From NCBI RefSeq assembly GCF_038595065.1, contig NZ_CP152003.1:1778001-1842000 (forward strand): a stretch of DNA of 64,000 nucleotides, written 5' to 3'. Source of the stretch: Sutcliffiella sp. FSL R7-0096 (lineage in GTDB: Bacteria; Bacillota; Bacilli; Bacillales; Bacillaceae_I). Positions 27,201-35,399 of the stretch are shown here, piece after piece. Every line of letters begins with the position of its first letter. The stretch's first letter is position 1. The notes beneath the pieces are model-generated. The model was not told the origin of the DNA, made no database searches, and was given only the letters and a program-made list of their open reading frames with translations. A program made the position numbers and the translations under genes.

Positions 27201-29978
27201 ATTGGGTACAAAGGGAGAACCAACCATTCAGTGGAAGTATTATTGGCAAATTTCACATTTGGTCACCCATATCACCCAGGTCTGCCGCAATATTTTGATG
27301 AACATCGAGAACGTATTTTTAACAACACCTTAACATGGATCTTGGATAATCGTGAATCATTAGTAGGTGAATTGAATGGCAAGATAGTCAATGAAAAAGA
27401 AATGGAGGTTCAAGCAACTGTAACTGTCTTAGAAACAGGTAAGACTATATCCACCAATCAGCAGGGAGAGTTTTACCTTGGGCTACCTGCAGGATCTTAC
27501 ACCATGAAGGTGGAGGCTTTTGGTCATCTTGCACAAGAGTTTCCGATTGTAATTGAAAATGGTGGAAAGTTGGAAGAAACCTTTGAAATAATGACGGACC
27601 AATCCGGAGTAATCAAAACTATCGTGAAGGATGGACAGTCAGGAGCTGTTGTGGAGGGAGCGACAATAACTATTTTGGAAACACCTGTATCGGGGATAAC
27701 AGATTCGGAGGGTGTTTTTGAAGCGGTTGTACCAGTTGGATCTTACAGTGTAAGGGTGACTGCTCCAGGCTTTGCACCTGCCCTACAAAACAATGTTGTT
27801 GTGGAAGAGGATGGAGTCAACGAGCTTACCTTCCATTTAGATGAATCTGAAAAAATCGGGGTCGTTGGGACGGCAGTAAATGGCGGAAGAATAGTGAGCT
27901 TATTGGAACAAAGAGGCTATGATACAGAATTGCATTTAAACTCTTCGATGAACAATTTAATTGATAATATTTCGGATTATGCGTTAATAATCTTCAATGA
28001 CAAGCATTCAAGTATGAACAATGAACAATTCAGATCCTTTATTGAATTGGCGGACGCTAATCAGGTCAGCATGATTTTTCCTTCACAGATGAGCAATGGG
28101 ACCGTTCGGGAACTATCGTCGGTTTTCAGAAATCCAGAGTCTGTGGGACAAAACTATGTGCCTGGGGAAGTACAGGTAGCGGTAGATCAAAATCACCCAA
28201 TCTTTGATGGCTTTACGTCTGATAGGATTAGCATTTTGCAAAATGGAACCAACAGCGTTCAGTATGCTGTGTATGAGGGATACAGCGGTACAACCATCGG
28301 GACACTGCATCACCCTGAAAGAGGGCTGCTAGGTAGCGGGATCGGCTACGAATACCGAACCGCAAACTCTGTACATGTATTGTTGTCCGGACTTCATGCA
28401 GGAACGTATGGTCATCCTGATTTAAAATGGACAGAGGATGCTAAAGAATTGTACTTCAATGCAGTAGATTGGGCAATCTCAGCAAGTCTTGGAGAGGTGA
28501 CAGGAACAGTACGCTCTGCTGATGGTGAAGCTATCCCGAATGCAAAAGTTGTCATTGATTCGTTGGGAATGGAAACCACAACCAATAGTTCCGGGCAATA
28601 TAAACTCGGAGTTGGTACTGGCACCTATGAGATAAAGGCAAGTGCCAGGGGTTATCTGGAGCAAATACAAGAGATCCAGTTATCTGAGCTGGGAGAAGAA
28701 ATTGTTGCAGACTTTGAGCTTGAAAAAATAGAAGGTTCCTCTATTTCTGTGGAAGTAACTAATCAAGAAGGAGAGGCAATCAAAGGAGCGAAAGTAAAGT
28801 TAACATCCTCAGATTTTTCAGACTTAGAAGACGAATTGATGACAAATGAAGAGGGAGCCGCAGTCTTTACTGACCTATTGGATGGGGAATATGTAGTGAC
28901 GGTAACCTTGGCAGGCTATATGAATTCAACAGAAAAGGTACTTCTTGAAGGAGACGATACAGCTATTACTTTAGTGCTATCTGCTATCGAGGTAGCAGTG
29001 TTAGGAGATTGGAACGAATCGCTAACCAACTTCTTGAATGGAGAAGGATTGTATGCAGAAGCAAGAGATTGGACAATAGTGGACGAAATAGAACATTACA
29101 AGTTAGTGGTAGTTAATACATCTAAGGGGACAGAAGCACAAATGAATGCTTTGCTAGAGAAATCGGAAGAATTTGAAGTTAGTCTTGTGTTTGCAGGCAC
29201 TTGGGGAGATGGATCCATACCTCTGTATTCGAAAATTTCCGGTTATCCGGTATTAGATCAACAGGGGTACAAGGAGAGTGCAGTAAGTCTGAAGGTTCAA
29301 GAGGGCCATCCAATTTATAATGGTATTGAACCGGATGAGGCCGGCTTGATCGACATTCATGTTGAACAAAGTCCTTATGCCACGTTTAAGGAATATCCGG
29401 GTGAGAAGCTTAGTAATATGTATGTGAATGGTGAAGACAATGGTACCGCCATTGCCTATGAATTTAAAGGTAAAAAACACATGCATCTATTGTTATCTAG
29501 TTTCGCTGCAACGAATATGATAGGACCTGATAAAGGGTGGACAGAAGATGGGAAACAAGTTTATGTCCAGGCACTGCGCTTTGCAATGGAAGCGGAAAGA
29601 GAAGAAGAGTCTGTGGAGCCGCCGGGGGCGCCGGAATGGGAAGAGAAGAGAATCCAAACCGGTGATAAACCTGTACTGGTCAAGGGGATTGCTGAACCGT
29701 TATCAACTGTCCATATTTATCAAGAGAAAGATGGGGAGAAAACTATAATTGCTTCTGTGGATGCATCAAAGGAAGGCACATTTAGTGCAGAGTTACCATT
29801 GAAAAATGGTAGCACTTTCCTGGTCGCACAAGCAGAAAATGAAGGTGGATTGTCTGAGTGGAGTGACACGCTTCAAGTGATAGTTATTGGTAAGCCTATT
29901 GGGAATCCGAGAGAGCACAGGGTGCCAGAGCAGCCAGTGAAACCAATGGATGAAACCAAAAAGGAAGAAGTGGAGTAA
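24141..29978 (+). CDS. C-terminal continuation of the giant protease (second reading frame)
   Basis: This frame is open from 24093 and encodes 1945 residues from the heptamer on. The nominal TTG at 24222 has no ribosome binding site, so it is not an independent gene. Joined by a -1 shift, the sandwich domain begun upstream is completed, and the product is 3070 residues. Carboxypeptidase-regulatory-like sandwiches then alternate with five ThuA/GATase-like alpha/beta modules (starts near residues FDIAVLNDW, RVAVLKDYS, TIGIIVDST, KIGVVGTAV, EVAVLGDWN), each ending in an EEHPI/QNHPIF-G segment. The first and fifth are most alike. A final Ig-like domain (GAPEWEEKRIQTG) and a Pro/Lys-rich tail follow, without an LPXTG or SLH anchor. 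Confidence 0.7.
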   Translation, partial: QITEKVTFVSGYKQVKNFTLSEAESGGLELSVKDERTGENLSGVEVVVKDTPLTSTTDDNGYLQFDGIYEGSYEVELKLNGFKEWTDTITIEPDSVNSIEVNMQPFDIAVLNDWEGEVTSLLNSNGFFAEERDWDIVDDIDRYKTIYLNGAYGTGGWRPDAILFNELVDKAEQHEVNLVFADSWGSGYGSIRQLTEYNLDPKEIAHYNGMGQVRLQVDEEHPILNGFSKGDRITLFTRTGDFAWFNQHSGRHLASIGSTTQGTKGTGISYKAVSENAAHLLLANHGASPWISPLQGWLPDMQAILFNGLRYLHDAEFGKVTGTVVDLDGNPVKAEVGIVETNISTKTEGEQEAFELFHDEGEFTIEVRASGFATQTEQVVIEHGNPLEIQVVLTSSNGDKVSGVITDGMSKQPIAEAVVKMVKDDEVVVERETSANGRFEFTGLEYGTYTLQVEKEGYIKSTQRMEVGRVQGDVNVELFATPRVAVLKDYSFSSRNFQSLMGDAGIPVTPLTFTNVMEEIKNYDVLFINEASNSDLPLTLFNSLMKQADQAGTSVIFGDNNGSTAAIARLVALREDPTSRRTITDTTKSAGYVVMENHPLFKGAENGDFLEMTIPSGGRIATFDGYTGYTLASIKHEGNDSVHGPAVAFKPRTSGNIELLVSGHGFGTFRHKDHYTPQGKDFLVNAVLWAAYAEFQTIFGTLMDEEGEPIKGTVSVEGEAFSAETDPETGAFSIAMVDGDYDITIEAFGYESLSKSVRVDSSSEPLALSLQVDDRVGTISGVVENESNGNALEGVQVDALNVPREAITNTQGSFRINKIMPGTYQLLLTKEGFVNKEVSVVVEENGEMNVNISLKPSPTIGIIVDSTSSGAVTMKQYLEEKGYNVVDMDYSDLDMIEDVDLVIANSDYDNNKIPTAAEFKAFQEVLDSTETSVIWTGQHAGRGGIRFMNTYDSNPGVAIGGSQAGIQGLVYEEHPIVAGVPMNELFPVSNGSNYFYAFDEYDGETIAKLTTASGDRIGEMIGYKGRTNHSVEVLLANFTFGHPYHPGLPQYFDEHRERIFNNTLTWILDNRESLVGELNGKIVNEKEMEVQATVTVLETGKTISTNQQGEFYLGLPAGSYTMKVEAFGHLAQEFPIVIENGGKLEETFEIMTDQSGVIKTIVKDGQSGAVVEGATITILETPVSGITDSEGVFEAVVPVGSYSVRVTAPGFAPALQNNVVVEEDGVNELTFHLDESEKIGVVGTAVNGGRIVSLLEQRGYDTELHLNSSMNNLIDNISDYALIIFNDKHSSMNNEQFRSFIELADANQVSMIFPSQMSNGTVRELSSVFRNPESVGQNYVPGEVQVAVDQNHPIFDGFTSDRISILQNGTNSVQYAVYEGYSGTTIGTLHHPERGLLGSGIGYEYRTANSVHVLLSGLHAGTYGHPDLKWTEDAKELYFNAVDWAISASLGEVTGTVRSADGEAIPNAKVVIDSLGMETTTNSSGQYKLGVGTGTYEIKASARGYLEQIQEIQLSELGEEIVADFELEKIEGSSISVEVTNQEGEAIKGAKVKLTSSDFSDLEDELMTNEEGAAVFTDLLDGEYVVTVTLAGYMNSTEKVLLEGDDTAITLVLSAIEVAVLGDWNESLTNFLNGEGLYAEARDWTIVDEIEHYKLVVVNTSKGTEAQMNALLEKSEEFEVSLVFAGTWGDGSIPLYSKISGYPVLDQQGYKESAVSLKVQEGHPIYNGIEPDEAGLIDIHVEQSPYATFKEYPGEKLSNMYVNGEDNGTAIAYEFKGKKHMHLLLSSFAATNMIGPDKGWTEDGKQVYVQALRFAMEAEREEESVEPPGAPEWEEKRIQTGDKPVLVKGIAEPLSTVHIYQEKDGEKTIIASVDASKEGTFSAELPLKNGSTFLVAQAENEGGLSEWSDTLQVIVIGKPIGNPREHRVPEQPVKPMDETKKEEVE

Positions 29979-29995
29979 TCTTAATTGTTGTTTTT

Positions 29996-30034
29996 AAGCC
30001 GGGAGCATCTTTTATTAGATGTTCCCGGTTTAAA
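29996..30034 (+). terminator. Terminator of the giant protease locus
   Basis: AAGCCGGGAGCATCT pairs with AGATGTTCCCGGTTT around TTTATT. The stem is strong and 18 bases after the stop. Confidence 0.88.
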
Positions 30035-30097
30035 CTTTGCTGTTTCCTCAAAGTTTGATGTTGGAAATAATTATACAATTATGGATTTAAGTGGAAA

Positions 30098-30180
30098 CTC
30101 GCTCCCCTTGAGCGGGAGGTATCTATAGACTTGAGATAGAAACCGAGTGTTGCGTTGTGACGGGTTCAAGCAACGCTCTT
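30098..30180. other. Intergenic segment with three consecutive hairpins
   Basis: The 378-base gap before the MFS gene has no protein gene. It holds three adjacent possible stem-loops: CGCTC / GAGCG, TATCT / AGATA, and GAGTGTTGC / GCAACGCTC (one G-T pair). GGATAAGCGGGTGACTGC and a run of A follow. Its base composition differs from the flanks. It could be a structured RNA or the end of a decayed IS200/IS605-type element. I cannot decide, and see nothing else in 30181-30356. Confidence 0.4.
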
Positions 30181-30356
30181 AGGATAAGCGGGTGACTGCA
30201 AAAAAAAACAAACTTATATTAGCCAGTCCCAACAATCTAAAAGATACAGCCAAACTTTATAAAGCTTCTTCCATTGACACCGGACTCTAAAAGTCATAAA
30301 ATACTAAAGTTGATTTAGTAAGCGGCACGAAATAAATAACAGGAAGAAGTGATATA

Positions 30357-31553
30357 ATGGCACCTGAACAACGTAAGAAAATGATTATCCTAATGATAAA
30401 TATGTTTATTGCAGTAGGTAGTTTCGGCATAATCATACCTATTCTCCCAGCATATCTGGATTCCATCGGGGAAGGCGGGTTGGCTGCTGGGTTAATGATT
30501 GCCATATTTGCCGGTGCACAGTTTGTCATGTCACCATTGGCTGGAAAATGGGCCGATCAATATGGACGACGTATTATGATTATTCTCGGATTAGCTGGTT
30601 TGACCTTGTCCATGTTTGTATTTTATGGATTTGATTCTGTATGGATGCTTTACTTTTCCCGTGTTATTGGTGGTATAGGAGCAGCGCTTTTAATCCCTGC
30701 CCTTTTTGCTTATGTGGCGGATATCACCACGATGGAACAGCGTGCAAAGGGAAACAGTTACATTTCCGCTGCCATGTCATTGGGTATTGTAATTGGGCCT
30801 GGAATTGGCGGTTTTTTAGCTGACTTCGGATTAAAAACTCCGTTATTGGTATCCGCTTTGATTTCGCTTGTGGCAACTATTTTCTCCATCCTTGTGTTAA
30901 AAGAAAGCAGGGAGAAGGAGACAGTGTTGGCACAGGAAGAAAATCCGGAGCCGATGCTCAAAAAGCTGGCACTATCGGTTAACAAACCTTATTTTATACC
31001 TCTTATAATCACGCTTGTGATGAGTTTTGGATTGATGGCTTATGAGTCTGTCCTGGGATTATTCATTGATAATCAGTTTGGAGCAACCCCTCAAGAGATT
31101 GCCGTAATGATTACAGCTACTGGTATAATCAGTGTAATCGTGCAGCTCTTTGTAGTAGATCGAATTGTGCGCGCCATTGGGGAAGGCAATGTATTGAATA
31201 TCTTCCTATGCGTGGCTGCGATCGGATTTTTGGTTTCGTTATTTGCTTCAAGCTATGGTGTTTTCTTTGGAATCACCTTAATTATCTTCTTGGCAACCTC
31301 TATCTTAAGGCCTGTCATCAATACACTGATTTCTAAACTGGCAGGTAATGAGCAAGGATTTGCTATGGGAATGAACAATGCATATATGAGTATTGGAAAT
31401 GTATTAGGTCCGACGCTTGCAGGGATACTTTATGACGTTAATATCATTTATCCTTTTGTTCTAGGACTATTAGTTTTAAGTGTAACAATCCTTGTATCTT
31501 TTACATGGCAATCGAAACAAAAGAAAAGATTGGCCCAAGTGGAAGCGAATTAA
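30357..31553 (+). CDS. MFS multidrug-type efflux transporter
   Basis: A 398-residue, 12-helix member of the drug:H+ antiporter-1 group, similar in length and motifs to NorA, Bmr and Blt. It carries motif A after helix 2 (GKWADQYGRRIMI), the helix-4 Arg (YFSRVIGGIGAALLIPA) and the antiporter motif C (SLGIVIGPGIGGFLAD). Export of lipophilic drugs or metabolites is the family role; its substrates are unknown. ATG 30357 follows AGGAAGAAG. The structured leader-like segment upstream could be regulatory. Tandem hairpins lie 48 bases after the stop. Confidence 0.85.
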   Translation: MAPEQRKKMIILMINMFIAVGSFGIIIPILPAYLDSIGEGGLAAGLMIAIFAGAQFVMSPLAGKWADQYGRRIMIILGLAGLTLSMFVFYGFDSVWMLYFSRVIGGIGAALLIPALFAYVADITTMEQRAKGNSYISAAMSLGIVIGPGIGGFLADFGLKTPLLVSALISLVATIFSILVLKESREKETVLAQEENPEPMLKKLALSVNKPYFIPLIITLVMSFGLMAYESVLGLFIDNQFGATPQEIAVMITATGIISVIVQLFVVDRIVRAIGEGNVLNIFLCVAAIGFLVSLFASSYGVFFGITLIIFLATSILRPVINTLISKLAGNEQGFAMGMNNAYMSIGNVLGPTLAGILYDVNIIYPFVLGLLVLSVTILVSFTWQSKQKKRLAQVEAN

Positions 31554-31601
31554 CTCCTTTTAAGAACGCTCTTTTCTCAAAGATTGTTGCTCTTTGCTAG
31601 T

Positions 31602-31652
31602 AAAAAGTCGGCAATTGGACTTTTTACAGAAAAAGTCGGCAATTGGACTTTT
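31602..31652 (+). repeat. Tandem duplicated terminator-like hairpins
   Basis: A 23-base unit (AAAAAGTCGGCAATTGGAC then TTTT) occurs twice, at 31602-31625 and 31630-31652. Each folds as AAAAGTC / GACTTTT around GGCAATTG and ends in T. They probably terminate the MFS transcript. The sequence 31653-31870 shows no supported gene. Confidence 0.65.
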
Positions 31653-31870
31653 CATTGCTTACTTACTCTCTAAATAGGCACGTAGCATATTTAGTATTGG
31701 AGGGAAAAGAGCTCGACAGTAAGGCATATAACGGTGGATTAAAAGTACGTAAAAGCAACAAAGTTTTCGAAAATAGCATTAAGAAAATTCAGATAGCCTA
31801 TTTACTTTTAGATAAAAATACCATATTATTATCAATGTAATAAAAAACGAATGGAAGCGAGGGATGTTTT

Positions 31871-31942
31871 ATGAAAAAGTTAATTGTCGCAAATGCCAAT
31901 CAATTAAATAATGAAGCACAGCCCTTGCATAGAAATCGTTAA
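31871..31942 (+). CDS. Candidate 23-residue leader peptide upstream of the RsgA-type gene
   Basis: ATG 31871 follows GCGAGGGATG, a good ribosome binding site, and encodes M-K-K-L-I-V-A-N-A-N-Q-L-N-N-E-A-Q-P-L-H-R-N-R. Codons 16-18 overlap CACAGCCC (31917-31924), which pairs perfectly with GGGCTGTG at 31984-31991. A terminator follows at 32025. A translated short frame, a hairpin touching it and a terminator before the next gene suggest attenuation. A truncated gene remnant is the alternative. Confidence 0.5.
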   Translation: MKKLIVANANQLNNEAQPLHRNR

Positions 31943-32024
31943 ACGAATCTGTTATCTTTCTGATGAGAATTTAGATTTCCATGGGGCTGTGTCGTAACGT
32001 CTCATGGTTTATAAATGTTAATGC

Positions 32025-32054
32025 AAAAGACCGTGCGAACGGTCTTTTTGTTTT
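32025..32054 (+). terminator. Terminator just upstream of the RsgA-type gene
   Basis: AAAAGACCGT / ACGGTCTTTT, a perfect 10-bp stem with loop GCGA and T-rich tail, ends 39 bases before the TTG start of the GTPase gene. It must be bypassed, or a promoter must lie after it. Confidence 0.85.
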
Positions 32055-32092
32055 GTCAAAAAATATCTACTTTCCATTAGGAGGAAAACACA

Positions 32093-33154
32093 TTGAAAAG
32101 AAATCAATTAGGTTGGAATGAATTTTTAAATAATGCATTTGTTGAATATGAAGAGCAAGGATATACAGTGGGTAGGGTGATGCTGGAGCATAAAAGGTTG
32201 TATAGAGTAGAAACGGACTTAGGTGAGTGCCTAGCGGAAGTATCAGGGAAATACCGGTTTGAAGCAACATCACGAGAGGATTACCCGGCTGTTGGGGATT
32301 GGGTTGTTTTAAGTGAACGTAAGGAAGAAGGCAAAGCAACCATTCATGCTTTGTTACCTAGATTTAGTAAATTCTCAAGAAAAGCGGCTGGTCTAGTGAC
32401 TGAAGAACAGATCGTGGCAGCAAATGTGGATACCATTTTTCTTGTGCAATCCTTAAACTATGATTTTAACCCAAGACGTTTGGAGAGATATCTAGTGATG
32501 GCATGGGAAAGTGGTTCGAATCCGGTGGTTGTACTGACGAAATCGGATTTGTGTGAAGACGTTCCTGTAAAAATCGCCGAGATGGAAGCAGTTGCTTTTG
32601 GTGTTCCAATTCATGCGGTAAGTGTGAAGGAAGAGACGGGATTAGAGGAACTGGCCTCATACTTTGCTGAAGGAAAAACAGTGGCATTACTTGGTTCATC
32701 AGGAGCGGGGAAATCCACGTTGACGAATTATCTGCTTGGTGAAGAGAAGCAACTTATTCAAGAAGTTCGTAGTGATGATGATAAAGGGAAACATACTACG
32801 ACATATCGGGAGTTGTATATGTTGCCTACTGGTGGTCTTGTGCTGGATACTCCTGGTATGAGGGAGCTTCAATTATGGGAAGCGGATGGCGCGATCAGTC
32901 ATAGTTTCCAGGATATCGAAGAGCTTGCAGAGAAATGTTATTTCAGAGATTGTAAGCATGCCAATGAACCTAAGTGTGCAGTTCAAGGGGCGATTGAGGA
33001 AGGTACGTTGGAAGCTTCTAGATACCAAAGTTATGTAAAATTGCAGCGAGAACTTGCATTCTTGGAAAGAAAAAATGATAAACGTGCTCAACTTGCAGAA
33101 AAAGAGAAGTGGAAGAAAATCACCTCTGGAGTACGCGGTGGGAAGAAGAAATAA
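32093..33154 (+). CDS. RsgA-type circularly permuted GTPase
   Basis: A 353-residue protein with an N-terminal OB-like domain (AVGDWVVLS), then GTPase motifs in permuted order: G4 VLTKSD (~148-152), G1 GSSGAGKST (~201-209), G3 DTPGMRE. The C-terminal zinc site is Cys282, Cys287, His289 and Cys295 (CYFRDCKH ... KC). RsgA matures the 30S subunit and releases ribosome-bound factors. This longer form is probably a paralog of the ~300-residue housekeeping RsgA (YloQ), which normally sits beside prkC; that is inferred from length and context. TTG 32093 follows TAGGAGGAAA. A hairpin-rich leader precedes it. Confidence 0.82.
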   Translation: MKRNQLGWNEFLNNAFVEYEEQGYTVGRVMLEHKRLYRVETDLGECLAEVSGKYRFEATSREDYPAVGDWVVLSERKEEGKATIHALLPRFSKFSRKAAGLVTEEQIVAANVDTIFLVQSLNYDFNPRRLERYLVMAWESGSNPVVVLTKSDLCEDVPVKIAEMEAVAFGVPIHAVSVKEETGLEELASYFAEGKTVALLGSSGAGKSTLTNYLLGEEKQLIQEVRSDDDKGKHTTTYRELYMLPTGGLVLDTPGMRELQLWEADGAISHSFQDIEELAEKCYFRDCKHANEPKCAVQGAIEEGTLEASRYQSYVKLQRELAFLERKNDKRAQLAEKEKWKKITSGVRGGKKK

Positions 33155-33161
33155 GGAAGGA

Positions 33162-33199
33162 AGCCACAAGGTGTGAGTGTGATGCCTTGTGGTTTTTTC
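33162..33199 (+). terminator. Terminator of the RsgA-type gene
   Basis: CCACAAGG / CCTTGTGG (33164-33171, 33185-33192) followed by six T. Confidence 0.85.
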
Positions 33200-33254
33200 T
33201 TGTTTACTAGTGTTTATATTTTTATATTCAATAATGGATATAACCAACGAATAA

Positions 33255-33294
33255 CTTAAAAAGCCAAAGGGGAGTTACCCTCTAGCTTTTTAAG
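33255..33294. terminator. Terminator overlapping the hydrolase stop codon
   Basis: CTTAAAAAGC / GCTTTTTAAG outer arms with an inner GGG / CCC pairing and A/T tracts on both sides. It ends the minus-strand hydrolase gene. Confidence 0.7.
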
Positions 33295-34078
33295 CGGTAA
33301 TTCTAATTTTATCGACTCGTTTCATGAAAGAGACTGCAAGATCATTGAAAATGTCACTTTCTTCGATGTTGCAAACATGCCCACATTTTTCAATTACTTC
33401 TAATGTAGAATTCTCTTCCTGTTTGACATATTCGCTCGTATTGCTTAGAAACATATGGTCTTCAGAACCGGAAATGTATAGCTTTGGAATTTTATTCTTT
33501 ATTGATTTTAATCGATCGTAAGTGGTATAACCGTTCAAACCAGAGAGCACCCAGCTTAAGTAGGTTTCTTTGGAAAGTTTATAAGCCTCTTTAATGAAAG
33601 CTTTTCTAGAATCTGAGTGATTTTTCTTAGGTAGTAGTACGCGTGCAAAGATGCGATAAGGTACCATATGTGGCAGTATTTTTCTCAGTGGATAGAAAAC
33701 GGACAGTCGGCAAAGAAACTCCCCCCATTTTTTCAGCTTGGGAGTTGCGCCGCCAAGTACCATGGACTTAATGACAGAAGGCTTACGGAGCGCAATTTCC
33801 TGCATGATTATGGTTCCAAGTGAAATGCCAACAAAGTGAGCGGATTCAATTTTCAGTTTGTTCATAATACCAATCGTCTGCTCAGAGGAATATTCAAAAA
33901 GATCAACACCTTTAGGGTAAGGGGACTTTCCGTGACCAGGCAGATCTAATAATAGAATATTATATTCAGCGCGGAATGCTTTAAGCTGTTTATAAAAAAT
34001 GGAAGAGTTTCCCCCAAATCCATGAAACAGCACAATCCACTCTTTCGATGTAGAATGAGTAAGCGTTTTATAATACAT
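33290..34078 (-). CDS. Alpha/beta hydrolase
   Basis: A 262-residue alpha/beta hydrolase-fold enzyme. The oxyanion region is VLFHGFGGNSS, the nucleophile elbow GISLG carries the Ser, the acid is in SGSEDHMF and the His in CGHVCN. The fold covers esterases, lipases and C-C hydrolases, and the substrate is not predictable. The frame opens at GTG 34090, but GTGAGG ahead of ATG 34078 marks the likely start. No signal peptide, so cytoplasmic. Confidence 0.78.
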   Translation of the reverse strand: MYYKTLTHSTSKEWIVLFHGFGGNSSIFYKQLKAFRAEYNILLLDLPGHGKSPYPKGVDLFEYSSEQTIGIMNKLKIESAHFVGISLGTIIMQEIALRKPSVIKSMVLGGATPKLKKWGEFLCRLSVFYPLRKILPHMVPYRIFARVLLPKKNHSDSRKAFIKEAYKLSKETYLSWVLSGLNGYTTYDRLKSIKNKIPKLYISGSEDHMFLSNTSEYVKQEENSTLEVIEKCGHVCNIEESDIFNDLAVSFMKRVDKIRITA

Positions 34079-34218
34079 AATAGTCCTCACTTATCTTGCA
34101 TATTTCAAATCAACAATCAATACCCGAATAACACAATAAAAAAACTTGCAATATCAAGTATACACAAACCATACCAGGTTTCTCAACCTGCAAATTCTTA
34201 CTATTTTGTGAAGAGTGA

Positions 34219-34241
34219 AAAAAGGGGTCTGACCCCTTTTA
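34219..34241. repeat. Short REP-like palindrome, copy 2
   Basis: A-run, AGGGGTC-T-GACCCCT, T-run: a perfect palindrome around one base, related to the copy at 4841-4858. Here the flanking A and T runs also make it terminator-like. The surrounding gap (34079-34374) holds no gene. Confidence 0.6.
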
Positions 34242-34374
34242 TTCATTTTCTGCATAAATATTCATATCCTAGTAAAACTTCCTTATTTTCTTCTTGTTTT
34301 TGGAAAGTTATAGCAGTTTTGTGGGGGTGTTTGGTAGAATGGTAGAAAATAGTTTTTGTAGGAGGGTGAAGTGA

Positions 34375-35352
34375 GTGATAGTACCAGCTAAGCTTAGGCA
34401 GGGGGATGAGGTGAGGGTGATTGCACCGTCCACTTCTCATTCTATCCTTTCCCAGGAAAATATAGATCTATCCACACAGAGGTTAGAACAAATGGGTCTT
34501 AACGTAACATTTGGAAAGCATATCAATGAAACAAATAGTTTACTGACCTCATCCATCGAATCCCGTATCGAAGATATGCATGAGGCATTCAAGGATGAAA
34601 AGGTAAAGGCGATACTGACTTCAATCGGGGGATACCAGGCAAATCAACTATTATCCTATATTGACTATGACCTTATTAGGAACAACCCAAAGATTTTCTG
34701 TGGTTATTCCGATATTACCGCATTGAGTAATGCTATATATGCCAAAAGCGGGCTAGTCACGTATTCAGGTATCCATTTCTCCTCATTTGGTATGGAAAAG
34801 GGGTTTGAATATTCGCTGGATTATTTTAAGAAGTTATTCATGGATGAAGGTACCACGATAGAAATTCACCCATCCCATGAATGGAGCAATGATGCTTGGT
34901 ACATGGATCAGGAAAGTAGAAAGTTTTATCCTAATGAGGGCTATCTTGTTATAAATGAAGGAGCATGTGAAGGTACAGCAATCGGTGGAAATCTTTGTAC
35001 TTTGAACCTTCTGCAAGGAACCGAATTTATGCCTAGCTTGGAAGATTCCATTCTATTTTTAGAGGATGATAAATTAACAAGCCCGAAAACTTTTGATCGT
35101 GACCTTCAATCACTTATTCACCAACCAGGCTTCACTGATGTGAAGGGAATTGTAATAGGCCGTTTTGAGAAAGTATCCAATGTATCAAATGAGCTTATTC
35201 AAACCATCATTCAAACAAAGAGGGAGCTTTCCCATATTCCAGTTGTGGCGAATGCAGATTTCGGTCATACAAGTCCAATGTTCACCTTTCCGATAGGAGG
35301 GAAAGTGAAACTACATGTAGAACAAAATGGAGTCAAGATTACATTGAATTAG
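34375..35352 (+). CDS. S66-family peptidase (LD-carboxypeptidase / MccF-like)
   Basis: A 325-residue S66 serine peptidase. The nucleophile is Ser112 in FCGYSDITAL; conserved segments KAILTSIGGYQANQLL, GTAIGGNLCTL and VVANADFGHTSPM with the catalytic His complete the fold. One branch trims murein tetrapeptides (LdcA); the other, MccF, cleaves microcin C and related aminoacyl nucleotides and gives immunity. The overall length and the GYSD/FGHTSP pattern fit the MccF side. No antibiotic biosynthesis genes are adjacent. GTG 34375 follows AGGAGGGTGAAGTGA. Confidence 0.8.
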   Translation: MIVPAKLRQGDEVRVIAPSTSHSILSQENIDLSTQRLEQMGLNVTFGKHINETNSLLTSSIESRIEDMHEAFKDEKVKAILTSIGGYQANQLLSYIDYDLIRNNPKIFCGYSDITALSNAIYAKSGLVTYSGIHFSSFGMEKGFEYSLDYFKKLFMDEGTTIEIHPSHEWSNDAWYMDQESRKFYPNEGYLVINEGACEGTAIGGNLCTLNLLQGTEFMPSLEDSILFLEDDKLTSPKTFDRDLQSLIHQPGFTDVKGIVIGRFEKVSNVSNELIQTIIQTKRELSHIPVVANADFGHTSPMFTFPIGGKVKLHVEQNGVKITLN

Positions 35353-35399
35353 CAAATCCATGTCCTGGTATATAGATTTTTAAAGGAGGTGCTGTGCAA

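Noticed and set aside
24222-29978. Independent gene starting at TTG 24222
   Set aside because: No ribosome binding site, and the N-terminal half of its first domain is in the other frame upstream; treated as a continuation.
31643-31840. 65-codon plus-strand frame between the MFS gene and the RsgA-type gene
   Set aside because: It starts inside the duplicated hairpin, has no ribosome binding site and resembles no known protein. Probably chance.
31956-31966. CTGATGAG, resembling the core of a hammerhead ribozyme
   Set aside because: No matching GAAAC box or flanking stems are found nearby.
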